Origin: Altererythrobacter sp. B11
GTDB lineage: Bacteria > Pseudomonadota > Alphaproteobacteria > Sphingomonadales > Sphingomonadaceae
Direction: 5' to 3'
Length of the DNA stretch: 64,000 bases
Assembly (NCBI RefSeq): GCF_003569745.1
Contig: NZ_AP018498.1
Span: forward strand, 1,649,001-1,713,000
Part shown: piece by piece, positions 42,633 to 52,253 of the stretch
Layout of the letters: every line of letters starts with the position of its first letter
Numbering within the stretch: the stretch's first letter is position 1
Program-made: the position numbers and the translations under genes
Notes under the pieces: generated by a model
Told to the model about the DNA's origin: nothing
Seen by the model: the letters and a program-made list of their open reading frames with translations, nothing else
Database searches by the model: none

Positions 42633-43436
42633 ATGCGCACAGGCGTGATCGCCAAGAAAGTCGGGATGACCCGCCTCTTCCAGGAGGATGGCCGCCACGT
42701 GCCGGTCACCGTTCTGGCGCTTGAGGATTGTCAGGTCGTTTCCCACCGCACTCTGGACCGCGACGGCTATGTCGCGCTGCAGCTCGGTGCGGGTGAGGCG
42801 AAGCAGAAGAACGTGGCCAAGCCGCAGCGCGAGCATTTCGCGAAGGCTGAAGTGCCGCTGAAGAAGAAGGTCGCGGAATTCCGCCTCGAAACCGAGGATG
42901 GCCTGCTTCCGGTCGGCGCCACGATCAGTGCCGAGCATTTCATTGCCGGCCAGAAGGTGGACATCACCGGCCACACGCAGGGCAAGGGCTTTGCCGGCGC
43001 GATGAAGCGCTGGGGCTTCGGAGGCCTGCGCGCCACCCACGGCGTTTCGCTCAGCCACCGTTCGCATGGTTCCACCGGCAACCGCCAGGATCCGGGCAAG
43101 GTCTTCAAGAACAAGAAGATGGCCGGCCACATGGGCGACCGCCAGCGCACCCAGCAGAACCTGGAAATCGTGCGCACCGACGCCGATCGCGGCCTGCTGT
43201 TCGTGAAGGGCTCCGTGCCTGGCGCGAACAACTCCTGGCTGCTCGTTCGCGACGCGGTGAAGCTGCCGATGCCGGCGGAAGCGCCGTTCCCGGGTGCCGT
43301 GCTTCAGAAGAATGCGCCGCAGCCGGAGCAGGATGAGCCGAAGCTGGCCGATCAGGCCGCGGCTGCCGACACCGCTGCCGAGGAAACCAACACCGTCGAG
43401 GCCGAAGCGACCTCCGACGAAGGCAAGGAGGGCTGA
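42633..43436 (+). CDS. rplC: 50S ribosomal protein L3
   Basis: 267 residues against ~209 in E. coli. It begins [20 protein letters not shown] and includes the conserved RVTGKGFAG-like [14 protein letters not shown] and [27 protein letters not shown], which approach the peptidyl-transferase centre. The extra length is a C-terminal acidic Ala/Glu/Asp tail (~residues 225-267), likely disordered. It is next to rplD, separated by three bases. Confidence 0.97.
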   Translation: MRTGVIAKKVGMTRLFQEDGRHVPVTVLALEDCQVVSHRTLDRDGYVALQLGAGEAKQKNVAKPQREHFAKAEVPLKKKVAEFRLETEDGLLPVGATISAEHFIAGQKVDITGHTQGKGFAGAMKRWGFGGLRATHGVSLSHRSHGSTGNRQDPGKVFKNKKMAGHMGDRQRTQQNLEIVRTDADRGLLFVKGSVPGANNSWLLVRDAVKLPMPAEAPFPGAVLQKNAPQPEQDEPKLADQAAAADTAAEETNTVEAEATSDEGKEG

Positions 43437-43439
43437 TCC

Positions 43440-44063
43440 GTGAAGGTGAAGGTCCAGAATATCGACGGCAAGGCGTCGGGCGATATCGAGCTCAATGATG
43501 CCGTGTTCGGCGTCGAGCCGCGCGCGGACATCCTGCATCGCGTCGTCACCTGGCAGCTCGAGAACCGTCGCGGTACGGCCCGTCCGACGCGCGAGCGTTC
43601 CGAGGTTGCCCGCACCGGCAAGAAGTGGGGCCGCCAGAAGGGTGGCGGCACGGCTCGCCACGGCGATCGTGCTGCGCCGATCTTCATCGGCGGCGGCAAG
43701 GCCCATGGTGCGCGCAAGCGCGATTTCGAGCAGTCGCTGAACAAGAAGATCCGCGCTCTCGGCCTGCGCATGGCGCTCTCCGCCAAGGCGAAGGACGGCC
43801 TGGTGGTCGTCGACAGCCTCGAGCTGACGGATGCCAAGACCAAGGCACTTGCGGCGACCTTCGGCAAGAACGGCTGGAGCGGCAAGGTGCTGGTGATCGA
43901 CGGCGACAGCGTGGATGGCGGCTTCAAGCGTGCGGCCGGCAATCTGCCGGGCGTGAACGTGATGCCCGCCGTGGGCGCCAATGTTTACGACATCCTGAAG
44001 CATGACACGCTGGTGCTGACCAAGGCCGCTGTCGAAAAGCTGGAGGCGCGCTTCAATGGCTAA
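43440..44063 (+). CDS. rplD: 50S ribosomal protein L4
   Basis: 207 residues from a GTG start three bases after rplC. The exit-tunnel loop is present ([19 protein letters not shown]). L4 binds 23S rRNA and is a known autogenous regulator of the S10 operon in gammaproteobacteria. It overlaps rplW by eight bases, which suggests coupled translation. The C-terminus [17 protein letters not shown] is typical. Confidence 0.97.
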   Translation: MKVKVQNIDGKASGDIELNDAVFGVEPRADILHRVVTWQLENRRGTARPTRERSEVARTGKKWGRQKGGGTARHGDRAAPIFIGGGKAHGARKRDFEQSLNKKIRALGLRMALSAKAKDGLVVVDSLELTDAKTKALAATFGKNGWSGKVLVIDGDSVDGGFKRAAGNLPGVNVMPAVGANVYDILKHDTLVLTKAAVEKLEARFNG

Positions 44064-44367
44064 GAAGCAGCAAATCGATGCGCGTCATTACGACGTGATC
44101 CTTGCCCCGCACATCACCGAGAAGGCGACGCTGCTCTCCGAGCACAATGCGATCGTGTTCAAGGTGGCGAATGACGCGACGAAGCCGCAGATCAAGGAAG
44201 CGGTTGAGGCGATCTACGACAAGAAGGTCGTGGGCGTGAACGTCATCGTCCAGAAGGGCAAGGTGAAGCGCTGGAAGGGCAGGCCCTACAAGCGCTCCGA
44301 TGTGAAGAAGGCGGTTGTCACGCTGGCCGAAGGCGAGATGATCGACATCACCGAAGGCGTGAGCTGA
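44056..44367 (+). CDS. rplW: 50S ribosomal protein L23
   Basis: 103 residues, starting within the last codons of rplD. It contains [21 protein letters not shown] and the [20 protein letters not shown] end. L23 lines the exit tunnel opening and docks trigger factor and SRP. It is separated from rplB by four bases. Confidence 0.97.
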   Translation: MAKKQQIDARHYDVILAPHITEKATLLSEHNAIVFKVANDATKPQIKEAVEAIYDKKVVGVNVIVQKGKVKRWKGRPYKRSDVKKAVVTLAEGEMIDITEGVS

Positions 44368-44371
44368 TCCC

Positions 44372-45208
44372 ATGGCACTGAAGAACTACAAACCGACCAG
44401 TCCCGCCCGCCGCGGCCTGATCCTCGTCGACAAGTCGGCGCTCTACAAGGGCAAGCCCGTCAAGGCGCTGACCGAAGGCAAGCACAAGACCGGCGGCCGC
44501 AACAACAAGGGCCATGTGACCTCGCGCGGCAAGGGCGGCGGTCACAAGCAGAAGTATCGCTTCATCGACTTCAAGCGTCGCAAGTGGGACGTGGCTGCCA
44601 CCGTGGAGCGGATCGAATACGATCCCAACCGCACGGCGTTCATCGCGCTCCTCAAGTATGAGGACGGCGAGCTGGCCTATATCCTGGCTCCGAACCGGCT
44701 CGCGCCGGGCGACCAGGTGATCGCCGGTGAGCGCACCGACACGAAGCCGGGCAACGCCATGCTGCTGGGCCAGATGCCGGTCGGCACCATCTGCCACAAT
44801 GTGGAGATGAAGCCGGGCAAGGGCGGCCAGATCGCCCGCTCGGCCGGCACCTATGTGCAGCTCGTCGGTCGTGACCGCGGCATGGTGATCGTTCGCCTGA
44901 ACTCGGGCGAGCAGCGTTACCTGCGGGCCGATTGCATGGGCACGGTCGGTTCGGTGTCGAACCCCGACAACTCGAACCAGAACCTCGCCAAGGCCGGCCG
45001 CAACCGCTGGATGGGCAAGCGTCCGCTGACCCGCGGTGTCGCCAAGAACCCGGTCGACCACCCGCATGGTGGTGGTGAAGGCCGCACCTCGGGTGGCCGT
45101 CATCCGGTCACGCCGTGGGGCAAGCCGACCAAGGGCGCCCGCACCCGCCACAACAAGCAGACGGACAAGATGATTATCCGTTCGCGTCACGCGAAGAAGA
45201 AGAGGTAA
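44372..45208 (+). CDS. rplB: 50S ribosomal protein L2
   Basis: 278 residues, standard. It begins [20 protein letters not shown]. The SH3/OB core and the conserved C-terminal [20 protein letters not shown] loop reach the peptidyl-transferase centre. It is essential for subunit association. It is followed by rpsS at five bases. Confidence 0.98.
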   Translation: MALKNYKPTSPARRGLILVDKSALYKGKPVKALTEGKHKTGGRNNKGHVTSRGKGGGHKQKYRFIDFKRRKWDVAATVERIEYDPNRTAFIALLKYEDGELAYILAPNRLAPGDQVIAGERTDTKPGNAMLLGQMPVGTICHNVEMKPGKGGQIARSAGTYVQLVGRDRGMVIVRLNSGEQRYLRADCMGTVGSVSNPDNSNQNLAKAGRNRWMGKRPLTRGVAKNPVDHPHGGGEGRTSGGRHPVTPWGKPTKGARTRHNKQTDKMIIRSRHAKKKR

Positions 45209-45213
45209 GCGCA

Positions 45214-45489
45214 ATGGCTCGTTCCGTCTGGAAAGGTCCCTTCGTCGACCTGCACCTGCTGAAGAAGGCAGAAGACGCGCAGGAAAGCGGTGGCCGCGCC
45301 CCGATCAAGACCTGGTCGCGCCGCAGCACCGTGCTGCCGCAATTCGTCGGCCTGACGTTCAACGTCTACAACGGCCAGAAGTTCGTTCCGGTGTCCGTGA
45401 GTGAGGACATGGTCGGCCACAAGCTCGGCGAGTTCGCGCCCACGCGCAGCTTCCCGGGCCACGCCGCCGACAAGAAGGGCAAGCGATAA
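45214..45489 (+). CDS. rpsS: 30S ribosomal protein S19
   Basis: 91 residues from [20 protein letters not shown]; a longer frame upstream within rplB is not used. It has the [20 protein letters not shown] core and ends [20 protein letters not shown]. It lies in the 30S head near the A-site finger. Its stop codon overlaps the rplV start by one base. Confidence 0.98.
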   Translation: MARSVWKGPFVDLHLLKKAEDAQESGGRAPIKTWSRRSTVLPQFVGLTFNVYNGQKFVPVSVSEDMVGHKLGEFAPTRSFPGHAADKKGKR

Positions 45490-45866
45490 TGGGCAAGCAG
45501 AAGGCTCCCCGCCGCGTCGCGGATAACGAGGCGCTGGCTGTCGGCACGACCATCCGTGGTTCGGCGCAGAAGCTGAACCTCGTTGCCGGTCTGATCCGCG
45601 GCAAGAAGGCCGAAGAGGCGCTGAACATCCTCACCTTCTCCAAGAAGGCGATGGCTGTTGAGGCGAAGAAGGTTCTGGCCAGCGCGATCGCCAATGCCGA
45701 GAACAACCACGACCTCGACGTCGACGCGCTCGTCGTTGCCGAGGCCAGCGTCGGCAGGTCGATCACCATGAAGCGTTTCCACACGCGCGGCCGTGGCAAG
45801 TCCACGCGCATCCTCAAGCCGTTCAGCCGGCTGCGCATCGTGGTCCGCGAAGTCGAGGAGGCCTGA
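45489..45866 (+). CDS. rplV: 50S ribosomal protein L22
   Basis: 125 residues. The extended beta-hairpin that lines the nascent-peptide tunnel is present ([20 protein letters not shown]), with the macrolide-site region intact. The start overlaps the rpsS stop (TAATG). It is followed by rpsC after three bases. Confidence 0.97.
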   Translation: MGKQKAPRRVADNEALAVGTTIRGSAQKLNLVAGLIRGKKAEEALNILTFSKKAMAVEAKKVLASAIANAENNHDLDVDALVVAEASVGRSITMKRFHTRGRGKSTRILKPFSRLRIVVREVEEA

Positions 45867-45869
45867 TCC

Positions 45870-46565
45870 ATGGGTCATAAAAGCAATCCCATTGGCCTGC
45901 GCCTGCAGATCAACCGTACCTGGGACAGCCGCTGGTATGCCGAAGGCGGCAATTACGCGCAGCTGCTCAAGGAAGACATCCGGATCCGCAAGTTCATCGT
46001 CGAGAGCCTGCCGCAGGCAGCGATCTCGAAGGTGGTGATCGAGCGTCCGGCCAAGCTGTGCCGCATTTCGATCTATGCTGCCCGTCCCGGTGTGATCATC
46101 GGCAAGAAGGGCGCGGACATCGAGAAACTGCGCAGCAAGCTGTCGACCATGACCGAGAGCGAAGTGAAGCTGAACATCGTCGAGATCCGCAAGCCGGAAA
46201 TCGACGCCAAGCTCGTCGCCCAGGGCATTGCCGACCAGCTGGTCCGCCGCGTGGCGTTCCGCCGGGCGATGAAGCGCGCGATGCAGTCTGCCATGCGTCT
46301 GGGTGCCGAAGGCATCAAGATCATGTGCGGCGGCCGTCTCGGCGGCGCGGAAATCGCGCGGGTCGAGCAGTATCGTGAAGGCCGCGTGCCGCTGCACACG
46401 CTGCGCGCCAACGTCGATTATGCCGAAGCCGAGGCGCTGACCGCCTATGGCATCATCGGCATCAAGGTCTGGGTCTTCAAGGGTGAGATCCTGGGCCACG
46501 ATCCGATGGCGCAGGACCGGCTGATGATGGAGGCACAGACCTCCGGCGTCCGTCCGGCGCGTTGA
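45870..46565 (+). CDS. rpsC: 30S ribosomal protein S3
   Basis: 231 residues, [20 protein letters not shown] onward. The KH domain motif [15 protein letters not shown] is clear, and the C-terminal domain ends with the [12 protein letters not shown] region. S3 sits at the mRNA entrance with helicase function. It lies 15 bp before rplP. Confidence 0.98.
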   Translation: MGHKSNPIGLRLQINRTWDSRWYAEGGNYAQLLKEDIRIRKFIVESLPQAAISKVVIERPAKLCRISIYAARPGVIIGKKGADIEKLRSKLSTMTESEVKLNIVEIRKPEIDAKLVAQGIADQLVRRVAFRRAMKRAMQSAMRLGAEGIKIMCGGRLGGAEIARVEQYREGRVPLHTLRANVDYAEAEALTAYGIIGIKVWVFKGEILGHDPMAQDRLMMEAQTSGVRPAR

Positions 46566-46580
46566 GGGTAGGGTAAGGCA

Positions 46581-47015
46581 ATGCTGCAACCGAAGAAAAC
46601 CAAGTTTCGCAAGGCCTTCAAGGGCCGCATCAAGGGCGACGCCAAGGGCGGCACCGCGCTGAACTTCGGCTCCTATGGCCTCAAGGCGATGGAACCGGAG
46701 CGGATCACCGCGCGCCAGATCGAAGCGGCTCGCCGTGCGATCACGCGCCACATCAAGCGCCAGGGGCGCCTGTGGATCCGCGTGTTCCCCGATGTGCCGG
46801 TGTCGAAGAAGCCTGCCGAAGTCCGCCAGGGCAAGGGCAAGGGTTCGGTCGAATACTGGGCTGCCCGCGTGAAGCCGGGCCGCATCCTGTTCGAGCTCGA
46901 CGGCGTTCCCGGTCCGCTGGCGGCCGAGGCGTTCGAGCGCGCCGCGATGAAGCTGCCGATCAAGACCAAGGTCGTTGCCCGTCTCGGCGACACCTCGCAC
47001 CTGGGAGGCGAATGA
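46581..47015 (+). CDS. rplP: 50S ribosomal protein L16
   Basis: 144 residues, [20 protein letters not shown] onward. It carries [20 protein letters not shown] and [21 protein letters not shown]16 organises the A-site tRNA binding region of the large subunit. Its stop overlaps the rpmC start region (ATGATG). Confidence 0.98.
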   Translation: MLQPKKTKFRKAFKGRIKGDAKGGTALNFGSYGLKAMEPERITARQIEAARRAITRHIKRQGRLWIRVFPDVPVSKKPAEVRQGKGKGSVEYWAARVKPGRILFELDGVPGPLAAEAFERAAMKLPIKTKVVARLGDTSHLGGE

Positions 47016-47242
47016 TGGCCCAGAACCGTAACACGGCTGAAGACCTCCGCCAGAAGACCGACGATCAGCTTTCCGAAGCGCTCGTCGATCTGAAGCGCGA
47101 GCAGTTCAACCTCCGCTTCCAGGCTGCGACCAACCAGCTGGAGCGTCCCGCCCGGATCAAGGAGATCCGCCGCGAGATCGCCCGCATCAAGACCCTGCAG
47201 ACGGAGCGCCACCAGGCGGCCGGCGCAGCGGCGCAGGCTTAA
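47015..47242 (+). CDS. rpmC: 50S ribosomal protein L29
   Basis: 75 residues from the second ATG of an ATGATG pair, chosen because GGGAGG then has better spacing. It contains [20 protein letters not shown] and the helical [16 protein letters not shown] end. It sits near the tunnel exit next to L23. It is slightly longer than the family average (63-70). Confidence 0.96.
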   Translation: MAQNRNTAEDLRQKTDDQLSEALVDLKREQFNLRFQAATNQLERPARIKEIRREIARIKTLQTERHQAAGAAAQA

Positions 47243-47253
47243 GGAGCGAAACG

Positions 47254-47544
47254 ATGCCGAAGCGTATTCTGATCGGGACCGTCGTTTCCGACAAGACCGA
47301 CAAGACCGTGACCGTGAAGGTCGAGCGCAAGGTGAAGCACCCCCTCTACGGGAAGATCATCCGCCGCTCGAAGAAGTATCACGCCCATGACGAGGCGAAC
47401 GAGTTCAAGGCCGGCGACACCGTCCGTATCGAGGAGACGCGTCCGATCTCCAAGACGAAGACGTGGAAGGTGCTGGATCGCGTTCAGGCCGGCAAGGGCA
47501 TCGCCGTCGAGGCGAACCTCGAGGTCGAAGGCGCGAGCAACTGA
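47254..47544 (+). CDS. rpsQ: 30S ribosomal protein S17
   Basis: 96 residues. It begins [20 protein letters not shown] and has the [21 protein letters not shown]-fold loop, with a ~10-residue C-terminal extension relative to E. coli. It is the last gene of the first S10 sub-group, with an 85-bp gap before rplN that holds a TGCCGG/CCGGCA hairpin. Confidence 0.97.
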   Translation: MPKRILIGTVVSDKTDKTVTVKVERKVKHPLYGKIIRRSKKYHAHDEANEFKAGDTVRIEETRPISKTKTWKVLDRVQAGKGIAVEANLEVEGASN

Positions 47545-47629
47545 GGCGCCTCGCCCGCTGAGGGCGCAGGCAAGTTTTTAGGAACTGCCGGACTGGTTCC
47601 GGCAAGCCGAGTGAGAAGGAACCGGATCG

Positions 47630-47998
47630 ATGATCCAGATGCAGTCAACGCTCGACGTCGCGGACAACAGCGGCGCCAAGCGCGTCCAGTGCATCAAGGT
47701 GCTGGGCGGATCGAAGCGCCGCACCGCGGGCGTGGGCGATGTCATCGTCGTCTCCGTGAAGGAGGCGCAGCCGCGCGCTCGCGTGAAGAAGGGTGACGTT
47801 CACCGCGCGGTGATCGTGCGCACCAAGAAGGATGTGCGCCGCGCCGATGGCAGCGTGATCCGCTTCGACAGCAACGCCGCGGTGCTCGTGAACAAGAGCG
47901 AGGAGCCGATCGGCACCCGTATCTTCGGCCCGGTCGTGCGCGAACTGCGCGGCAAGGGCTTCATGAAGATCATCTCGCTTGCGCCGGAGGTGCTGTAA
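47630..47998 (+). CDS. rplN: 50S ribosomal protein L14
   Basis: 122 residues, [20 protein letters not shown] onward, with the [17 protein letters not shown] region and the [16 protein letters not shown]-like end typical of L14. It contacts 16S rRNA in an intersubunit bridge and is the first gene of the spc operon. Its stop codon overlaps the rplX start (TAATG). Confidence 0.98.
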   Translation: MIQMQSTLDVADNSGAKRVQCIKVLGGSKRRTAGVGDVIVVSVKEAQPRARVKKGDVHRAVIVRTKKDVRRADGSVIRFDSNAAVLVNKSEEPIGTRIFGPVVRELRGKGFMKIISLAPEVL

Positions 47999-48318
47999 TG
48001 GCTGCCGCGAAGATCAAGAAGGGCGATCAGGTTGTCGTTCTTTCGGGTAAGGACAAGGGGCGCACCGGCACGGTGGCCAAGGTCCTGCCGAAGGAAGGCA
48101 AGGTCGTGGTTGACGGCGTGAATGTCGCCGCCCGCCACCGCAAGCCCACCCAGACCAACCCGCAGGGCGGCATCGACCGCTCGCCGGCACCCATGGCGAT
48201 CTCCAAGGTTGCCGTTGCCGATCCCAAGGATGGCAAGCCGACCCGCGTCCGCTTCGAAGAGCGCGACGGGAAGAAGGTCCGCGTTGCCGTCAAGTCCGGG
48301 GAGACGATTGATGGCTGA
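47998..48318 (+). CDS. rplX: 50S ribosomal protein L24
   Basis: 106 residues. The KOW motif is [20 protein letters not shown], and [20 protein letters not shown] follows. L24 starts 50S assembly at the 5' end of 23S rRNA. It overlaps rplE by eight bases. Confidence 0.97.
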   Translation: MAAAKIKKGDQVVVLSGKDKGRTGTVAKVLPKEGKVVVDGVNVAARHRKPTQTNPQGGIDRSPAPMAISKVAVADPKDGKPTRVRFEERDGKKVRVAVKSGETIDG

Positions 48319-48892
48319 GAACTACACCCCGCGCCTGCGCAAGGCGTATGACGAAACCATCGTCAAGGCGATGATCGAGAAGTTCGGTTACGAGAACCGC
48401 TTCGCCGTGCCGAAGCTGGAGAAGATCACGCTCAACATGGGCGTGGGCGAAGCCAGCCAGGACAAGAAGAAGGTCCAAACGGCCGCCGAGGAAATGGAAC
48501 TGATTGCCGGCCAGAAGCCGGTGATCACCAAGGCGAAGAAGTCCATCGCGCAGTTCAAGCTGCGTGAAGGCATGCCGATCGGCTGCAAGGTGACCCTGCG
48601 CCGCGAGCGCATGTATGAGTTCCTCGACCGCCTGGTGACCATTGCCATGCCGCGCATCCGCGACTTCCGGGGCCTGAATCCCCGTTCGTTCGACGGTCAC
48701 GGCAATTATGCGATGGGCCTGAAGGAGCAGATCATCTTCCCGGAGATCAGCTACGACCGCATCGAGAAGGTGCGCGGGATGGACATCATCGTCACCACCA
48801 CCGCCAAGACCGACGAGGAAGCGCGCGAGCTGCTGCGCCTGTTCGGTTTTCCGTTCCCGGCCGAGCAGGCCGAAGAGAAGGCGGCGGCGTGA
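48311..48892 (+). CDS. rplE: 50S ribosomal protein L5
   Basis: 193 residues from [20 protein letters not shown]; a longer frame upstream within rplX is not used. It contains the 5S rRNA-binding [10 protein letters not shown] region and [20 protein letters not shown]. The C-terminal Ala/Glu tail is longer than in E. coli (179). It bridges the central protuberance to 5S rRNA. Confidence 0.98.
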   Translation: MAENYTPRLRKAYDETIVKAMIEKFGYENRFAVPKLEKITLNMGVGEASQDKKKVQTAAEEMELIAGQKPVITKAKKSIAQFKLREGMPIGCKVTLRRERMYEFLDRLVTIAMPRIRDFRGLNPRSFDGHGNYAMGLKEQIIFPEISYDRIEKVRGMDIIVTTTAKTDEEARELLRLFGFPFPAEQAEEKAAA

Positions 48893-48934
48893 GCCGCCCC
48901 CTCGATTTGAACACGCGAAAGTGAGCTTAAGTCC

Positions 48935-49240
48935 ATGGCGAAACTGAGTTCGATCAACAAGAACGAGCGTCGCAAGAAGCTTGTGAAGAAGTATGCGGGC
49001 AAATACGCCCGGCTGAAGGCGATTGCCGATGACGAGTCTCTCGACGAGAGCGAGCGTCTGATTGCGCGCCTGAAGCTGGCGGAAATCCCCCGCAACGGGA
49101 ATCCCACCCGCGTGCGCAACCGCTGCACGACCACCGGCCGCCCGCGCGGCTATTACCGCAAGTTCGGCCTCAACCGGATCGAACTGCGGGATCTGGCCAA
49201 CAAGGGCCTGATCCCGGGCGTGACCAAGTCGAGCTGGTGA
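48935..49240 (+). CDS. rpsN: 30S ribosomal protein S14 (zinc-independent type)
   Basis: 101 residues, the long form without a CxxC zinc ribbon: [20 protein letters not shown] is present, but only one Cys occurs. It assembles into the 30S head. It begins [19 protein letters not shown] and is preceded by GAGCTTAAGTCC, a weak ribosome-binding site. Confidence 0.97.
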   Translation: MAKLSSINKNERRKKLVKKYAGKYARLKAIADDESLDESERLIARLKLAEIPRNGNPTRVRNRCTTTGRPRGYYRKFGLNRIELRDLANKGLIPGVTKSSW

Positions 49241-49250
49241 GGACCACGAG

Positions 49251-49646
49251 ATGGCAATGACCGATCCCCTGGGTGATATGCTCACCCGCATCCGCAACGG
49301 GCAGCAGGCGAAGAAGGATTCCGTCCTTTCGCCGGCCTCGAAGCTGCGCGCCAACGTGCTCGAAGTGCTCCAGCGCGAAGGCTACATCCGCGGCTACAGC
49401 GAAGAAGCTACCGGCCGCCACAAGGCGCTGCGGATCGAACTGAAGTATTTCGAGGGCGAGCCTGCGATCAAGCACGTCGCCCGCGTGTCCAAGCCGGGCC
49501 GGCGCATCTATTCGGGCAGCCGCGAGCTCCCGACCGTGCGCAACGGCCTTGGCATCACCATCGTCTCGACGCCGCGGGGCGTGCTTTCGGATGCCGAAGC
49601 ACGCAACCAGAACGTCGGCGGCGAAGTGCTGGCGGAGGTGTTCTGA
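49251..49646 (+). CDS. rpsH: 30S ribosomal protein S8
   Basis: 131 residues, [20 protein letters not shown] onward, with the conserved [20 protein letters not shown]-like C-terminal region. S8 binds helix 21 of 16S rRNA and is the autogenous regulator of the spc operon in enteric bacteria. Its stop overlaps the rplF ATG by one base. Confidence 0.98.
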   Translation: MAMTDPLGDMLTRIRNGQQAKKDSVLSPASKLRANVLEVLQREGYIRGYSEEATGRHKALRIELKYFEGEPAIKHVARVSKPGRRIYSGSRELPTVRNGLGITIVSTPRGVLSDAEARNQNVGGEVLAEVF

Positions 49647-50179
49647 TGAGCCGCATCGGCAAACGGCCGGTGGCGATCCCGAGCGGCGTCACGGCGAACA
49701 TTGATAACGGCACGCTCAGCGTGAAGGGCCCCAAGGGCACCCTCGCGATGGGGCTGATGGACGATATCGACTATAAGCTGGAAGATGGCGGGATCTCCGT
49801 CACTCCGGCGAACGACACCAAGCGCGCCCGGTCCTTCTGGGGCATGCAGCGCACGCTGGTGTCGAACCTGGTCGAAGGCGTGACGGAAGGCTTCAGCAAG
49901 ACGCTGGAGATCACCGGCGTCGGCTATCGTGCGCAGGCCCAGGGCCGCAAGCTCAAGCTGCAGCTCGGCTACAGCCATGATGTCGAACTCGATGTGCCGG
50001 AAGGCGTCGAGGTGAAGACCCCGGACCAGACCACGGTCGAAGTCAGCGGGATCGACAAGCAGGCGGTCGGCCAGTTCGCGGCCGAGATCCGCCGCTGGCG
50101 CAAGCCCGAGCCTTACAAGGGCAAGGGCATCAAGTACCGGGGCGAGTATATCTTCCGCAAGGAAGGGAAGAAGAAGTAA
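49646..50179 (+). CDS. rplF: 50S ribosomal protein L6
   Basis: 177 residues, [20 protein letters not shown] onward. It includes the [10 protein letters not shown] loop and the C-terminal [21 protein letters not shown]6 sits near the factor-binding site. The gene ends one base before rplR. Confidence 0.98.
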   Translation: MSRIGKRPVAIPSGVTANIDNGTLSVKGPKGTLAMGLMDDIDYKLEDGGISVTPANDTKRARSFWGMQRTLVSNLVEGVTEGFSKTLEITGVGYRAQAQGRKLKLQLGYSHDVELDVPEGVEVKTPDQTTVEVSGIDKQAVGQFAAEIRRWRKPEPYKGKGIKYRGEYIFRKEGKKK

Positions 50180-50180
50180 G

Positions 50181-50528
50181 ATGGCCAAGCTTTCTCAGTT
50201 TGAACGCCGCCGCCGCCGTGTGCGGACCGCGCTTCGCAAGCACGCGGGCGATCGCCTGCGCCTGTCGATCCACCGGACCGGCCGGCACATCTATGCCCAG
50301 GTCATCGACGATGCGGCGGGCCGCACCGTCGCCGCCGCGTCCACGCTCGGCACGAAGGGCTCCTCCGGCGCCAATGTCGATGCCGCTGTGCAGGTGGGCA
50401 AGGATATCGCGGCGGCCGCCAAGAAGGCGGGTGTGACCGCTGTCGTGTTCGACCGCGGCGGCTTCCTGTTCCATGGCCGCGTCAAGGCGCTGGCCGATGC
50501 CGCGCGCGAAGGCGGGCTGGAGTTCTGA
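50181..50528 (+). CDS. rplR: 50S ribosomal protein L18
   Basis: 115 residues; the basic N-terminal [19 protein letters not shown] binds 5S rRNA, and [19 protein letters not shown] ends the core. The stop codon overlaps the rpsE start (TGATG). Confidence 0.97.
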   Translation: MAKLSQFERRRRRVRTALRKHAGDRLRLSIHRTGRHIYAQVIDDAAGRTVAAASTLGTKGSSGANVDAAVQVGKDIAAAAKKAGVTAVVFDRGGFLFHGRVKALADAAREGGLEF

Positions 50529-51274
50529 TGATGGCAGACGAGAACAAGATCGAAGAGACCACCGTGGTCGAAACCAGCGAAGCCGCGGCGACCCAGTCGG
50601 CCGATCGTGGTGCGCCGACGCCCCAGCGCGAAGAGCGCAGCGGCCGTGGCGGCCGTGGCGGTCGTGACCGTGATGGCGGCCGTGGCCGTGGTGGCCGGGG
50701 CCGCGATCGCGACGATCGCCGCCAGCGCGAGGATGAAGGTGAGGAGCTGATCGAGAAGCTCGTGCACATCAACCGCGTGTCGAAGACGGTGAAGGGCGGC
50801 AAGCGCTTCGGCTTTGCGGCGCTGGTCGTGGTGGGTGACGGCAAGGGTCGCGTTGGCTTCGGCCACGGCAAGGCCCGTGAAGTGCCGGAAGCCATCACCA
50901 AGGCGACCGCTGCAGCCAAGAAGAAGATGATCCGCGTGCCGCTGAAGGAAGGCCGCACGCTGCACCATGATGGCAAGGGTCACTTCGGCGCCGGCAAGGT
51001 GAATGTCCGTTCGGCTCCGGCCGGTACCGGCATCATCGCGGGCGGCCCGATGCGTGCGGTGTTCGAAAGCCTGGGCGTGGCCGACGTGGTCACCAAGTCC
51101 ATCGGCACCTCGAACCCCTACAACATGATCCGCGCCACCTTCGACGCGCTGGGCGAGCAGACCTCGCCGAAGTCCGTCGCGCAGCGCCGGGGCAAGAAGG
51201 TCGCCGACCTGCTCGGCCGCGGCGGTGCGAGCGAAGCGGAGGCGGAAGCCGCCGCCGAAGCGATCGTGGAGTAA
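50528..51274 (+). CDS. rpsE: 30S ribosomal protein S5
   Basis: 248 residues against 167 in E. coli. The core includes the helix-turn [20 protein letters not shown] and [16 protein letters not shown]. Residues ~1-72 form an extra N-terminal region, with an acidic start and then repeated RGG/DR-type sequence ([20 protein letters not shown]). Such RGG tails are seen in alphaproteobacterial S5. Either of two adjacent ATG codons may be the start. S5 acts at the mRNA entry and in decoding fidelity. Confidence 0.96.
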   Translation: MMADENKIEETTVVETSEAAATQSADRGAPTPQREERSGRGGRGGRDRDGGRGRGGRGRDRDDRRQREDEGEELIEKLVHINRVSKTVKGGKRFGFAALVVVGDGKGRVGFGHGKAREVPEAITKATAAAKKKMIRVPLKEGRTLHHDGKGHFGAGKVNVRSAPAGTGIIAGGPMRAVFESLGVADVVTKSIGTSNPYNMIRATFDALGEQTSPKSVAQRRGKKVADLLGRGGASEAEAEAAAEAIVE

Positions 51275-51280
51275 GCTGAC

Positions 51281-51460
51281 ATGGCAAAGATCAAGATCAA
51301 GCAGATCGGCAGCCCGATCCGTCGCCCGGCCCGGCAGGAACAGATCCTGGTAGGCCTCGGCCTCGGCAAGATGCACCGCGTGGTGGAAGTGGAAGACACT
51401 CCCGAAGTGCGCGGCGCCATCGCCAAGCTGCCGCATATGGTGGAGGTGGTGGAGGGCTAA
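51281..51460 (+). CDS. rpmD: 50S ribosomal protein L30
   Basis: 59 residues: [19 protein letters not shown], then a core carrying [20 protein letters not shown], ending MVEVVEG. This is the usual length for bacterial L30. It begins six bases after the rpsE stop. A strong terminator stands 26 bases downstream of its stop, before rplO. Confidence 0.95.
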   Translation: MAKIKIKQIGSPIRRPARQEQILVGLGLGKMHRVVEVEDTPEVRGAIAKLPHMVEVVEG

Positions 51461-51486
51461 GCCCTTCCTTCACCAGCGATGTTAGG

Positions 51487-51518
51487 CGAAAGAGGGGGCG
51501 ATCCCCTCTTTCGTTTTT
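51487..51518 (+). terminator. Strong intrinsic terminator between rpmD and rplO
   Basis: CGAAAGAGGGG (51487-51497) and CCCCTCTTTCG (51503-51513) form a perfect 11-bp stem with a GCGAT loop, followed by five T residues (51514-51518). This is a textbook rho-independent terminator. It is unexpected inside the spc operon, where rpmD and rplO are normally cotranscribed. Confidence 0.85.
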
Positions 51519-51523
51519 ATGGC

Positions 51524-51596
51524 GAAGGCGCTAACGGCGCCTTCCGCACCGCGGCCGGGGAGACCGGCCGGCTATGAGGGAGAGTGACCGCGGTCA
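51524..51596 (+). repeat. Cluster of three inverted repeats in the rplO leader
   Basis: GAAGGCGC-TAACG-GCGCCTTC (51524-51544) and GGCCGG-GGAGA-CCGGCC (51553-51569) form perfect stems, and TGACCGCGGTCA (51585-51596) is a perfect 12-base palindrome. Together with the preceding terminator they fill the 188-bp spacer. The palindrome could be a protein-binding site or part of the promoter for rplO. Confidence 0.65.
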
Positions 51597-51648
51597 GTCC
51601 CTTCGGTGCACGATTTTGGCGCGAACACAGCGAAAGCGAGTGCAAACT

Positions 51649-52140
51649 ATGAAACTGAATGACATCCGTGACAATGCCGGCGCCCGCAAGGGTCGCATGC
51701 GCGTGGGCCGTGGCATCGGCTCCGGCAAGGGCAAGACCGGCGGCCGTGGCCAGAAGGGCCAGAAGAGCCGCTCCGGCGTCGCCGTGAAGGGCTTCGAAGG
51801 CGGCCAGATGCCGCTGCACATGCGTCTGCCGAAGCGCGGCTTCAACAACCCGTTCGGCAAGGATTATGCCGAAGTGAACCTGGGCGCGGTGCAGAAGCTG
51901 GTGGATGCCGGCAAGCTCGACGCCAAGGCGGTGATCGACCACGCCGCGCTGAAGGCTGCCGGTGTCGCCCGTGGCGGCAAGGATGGCGTGCGCCTGCTCG
52001 GCAAGGGCGAGTACACCGCGAAGCTCAGCTTCAAGGTCGCTGGCGCCTCCAAGGGTGCCGTGGCGGCGGTCGAGAAGGCCGGCGGTTCGGTCGAAGTGGC
52101 CGCGCCGAAGAAGGCCGCGGCGGACGAAGGCGCCGAATAA
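51649..52140 (+). CDS. rplO: 50S ribosomal protein L15
   Basis: 163 residues from [20 protein letters not shown]; a frame 25 codons longer is not used. It has the glycine-rich [20 protein letters not shown] tract and ends in an Ala/Lys tail. It stabilises 23S rRNA domains. The gene follows a terminator and hairpin cluster, so it should have its own promoter in 51519-51648. No clear Shine-Dalgarno sequence was seen (AGCGAG lies ~10 bases before). Confidence 0.97.
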   Translation: MKLNDIRDNAGARKGRMRVGRGIGSGKGKTGGRGQKGQKSRSGVAVKGFEGGQMPLHMRLPKRGFNNPFGKDYAEVNLGAVQKLVDAGKLDAKAVIDHAALKAAGVARGGKDGVRLLGKGEYTAKLSFKVAGASKGAVAAVEKAGGSVEVAAPKKAAADEGAE

Positions 52141-52154
52141 TTCAGGCGGATTAT

Positions 52155-52183
52155 CCGGGCGGGGTTCTTGTATCCCCGCCCGG
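52155..52183 (+). promoter_or_regulatory. Perfect 10-bp hairpin between rplO and secY
   Basis: CCGGGCGGGG (52155-52164) pairs perfectly with CCCCGCCCGG (52174-52183) across a nine-base loop. No T-tract follows, so it is more likely an mRNA-stability or processing element than a terminator. Confidence 0.5.
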
Positions 52184-52253
52184 CCCCTATATGGGCTGAC
52201 CTGAAGAGGGGGCGCGCTTCTGCCGCCCATGCAGGCAAGGCAAATTTCCAGAC

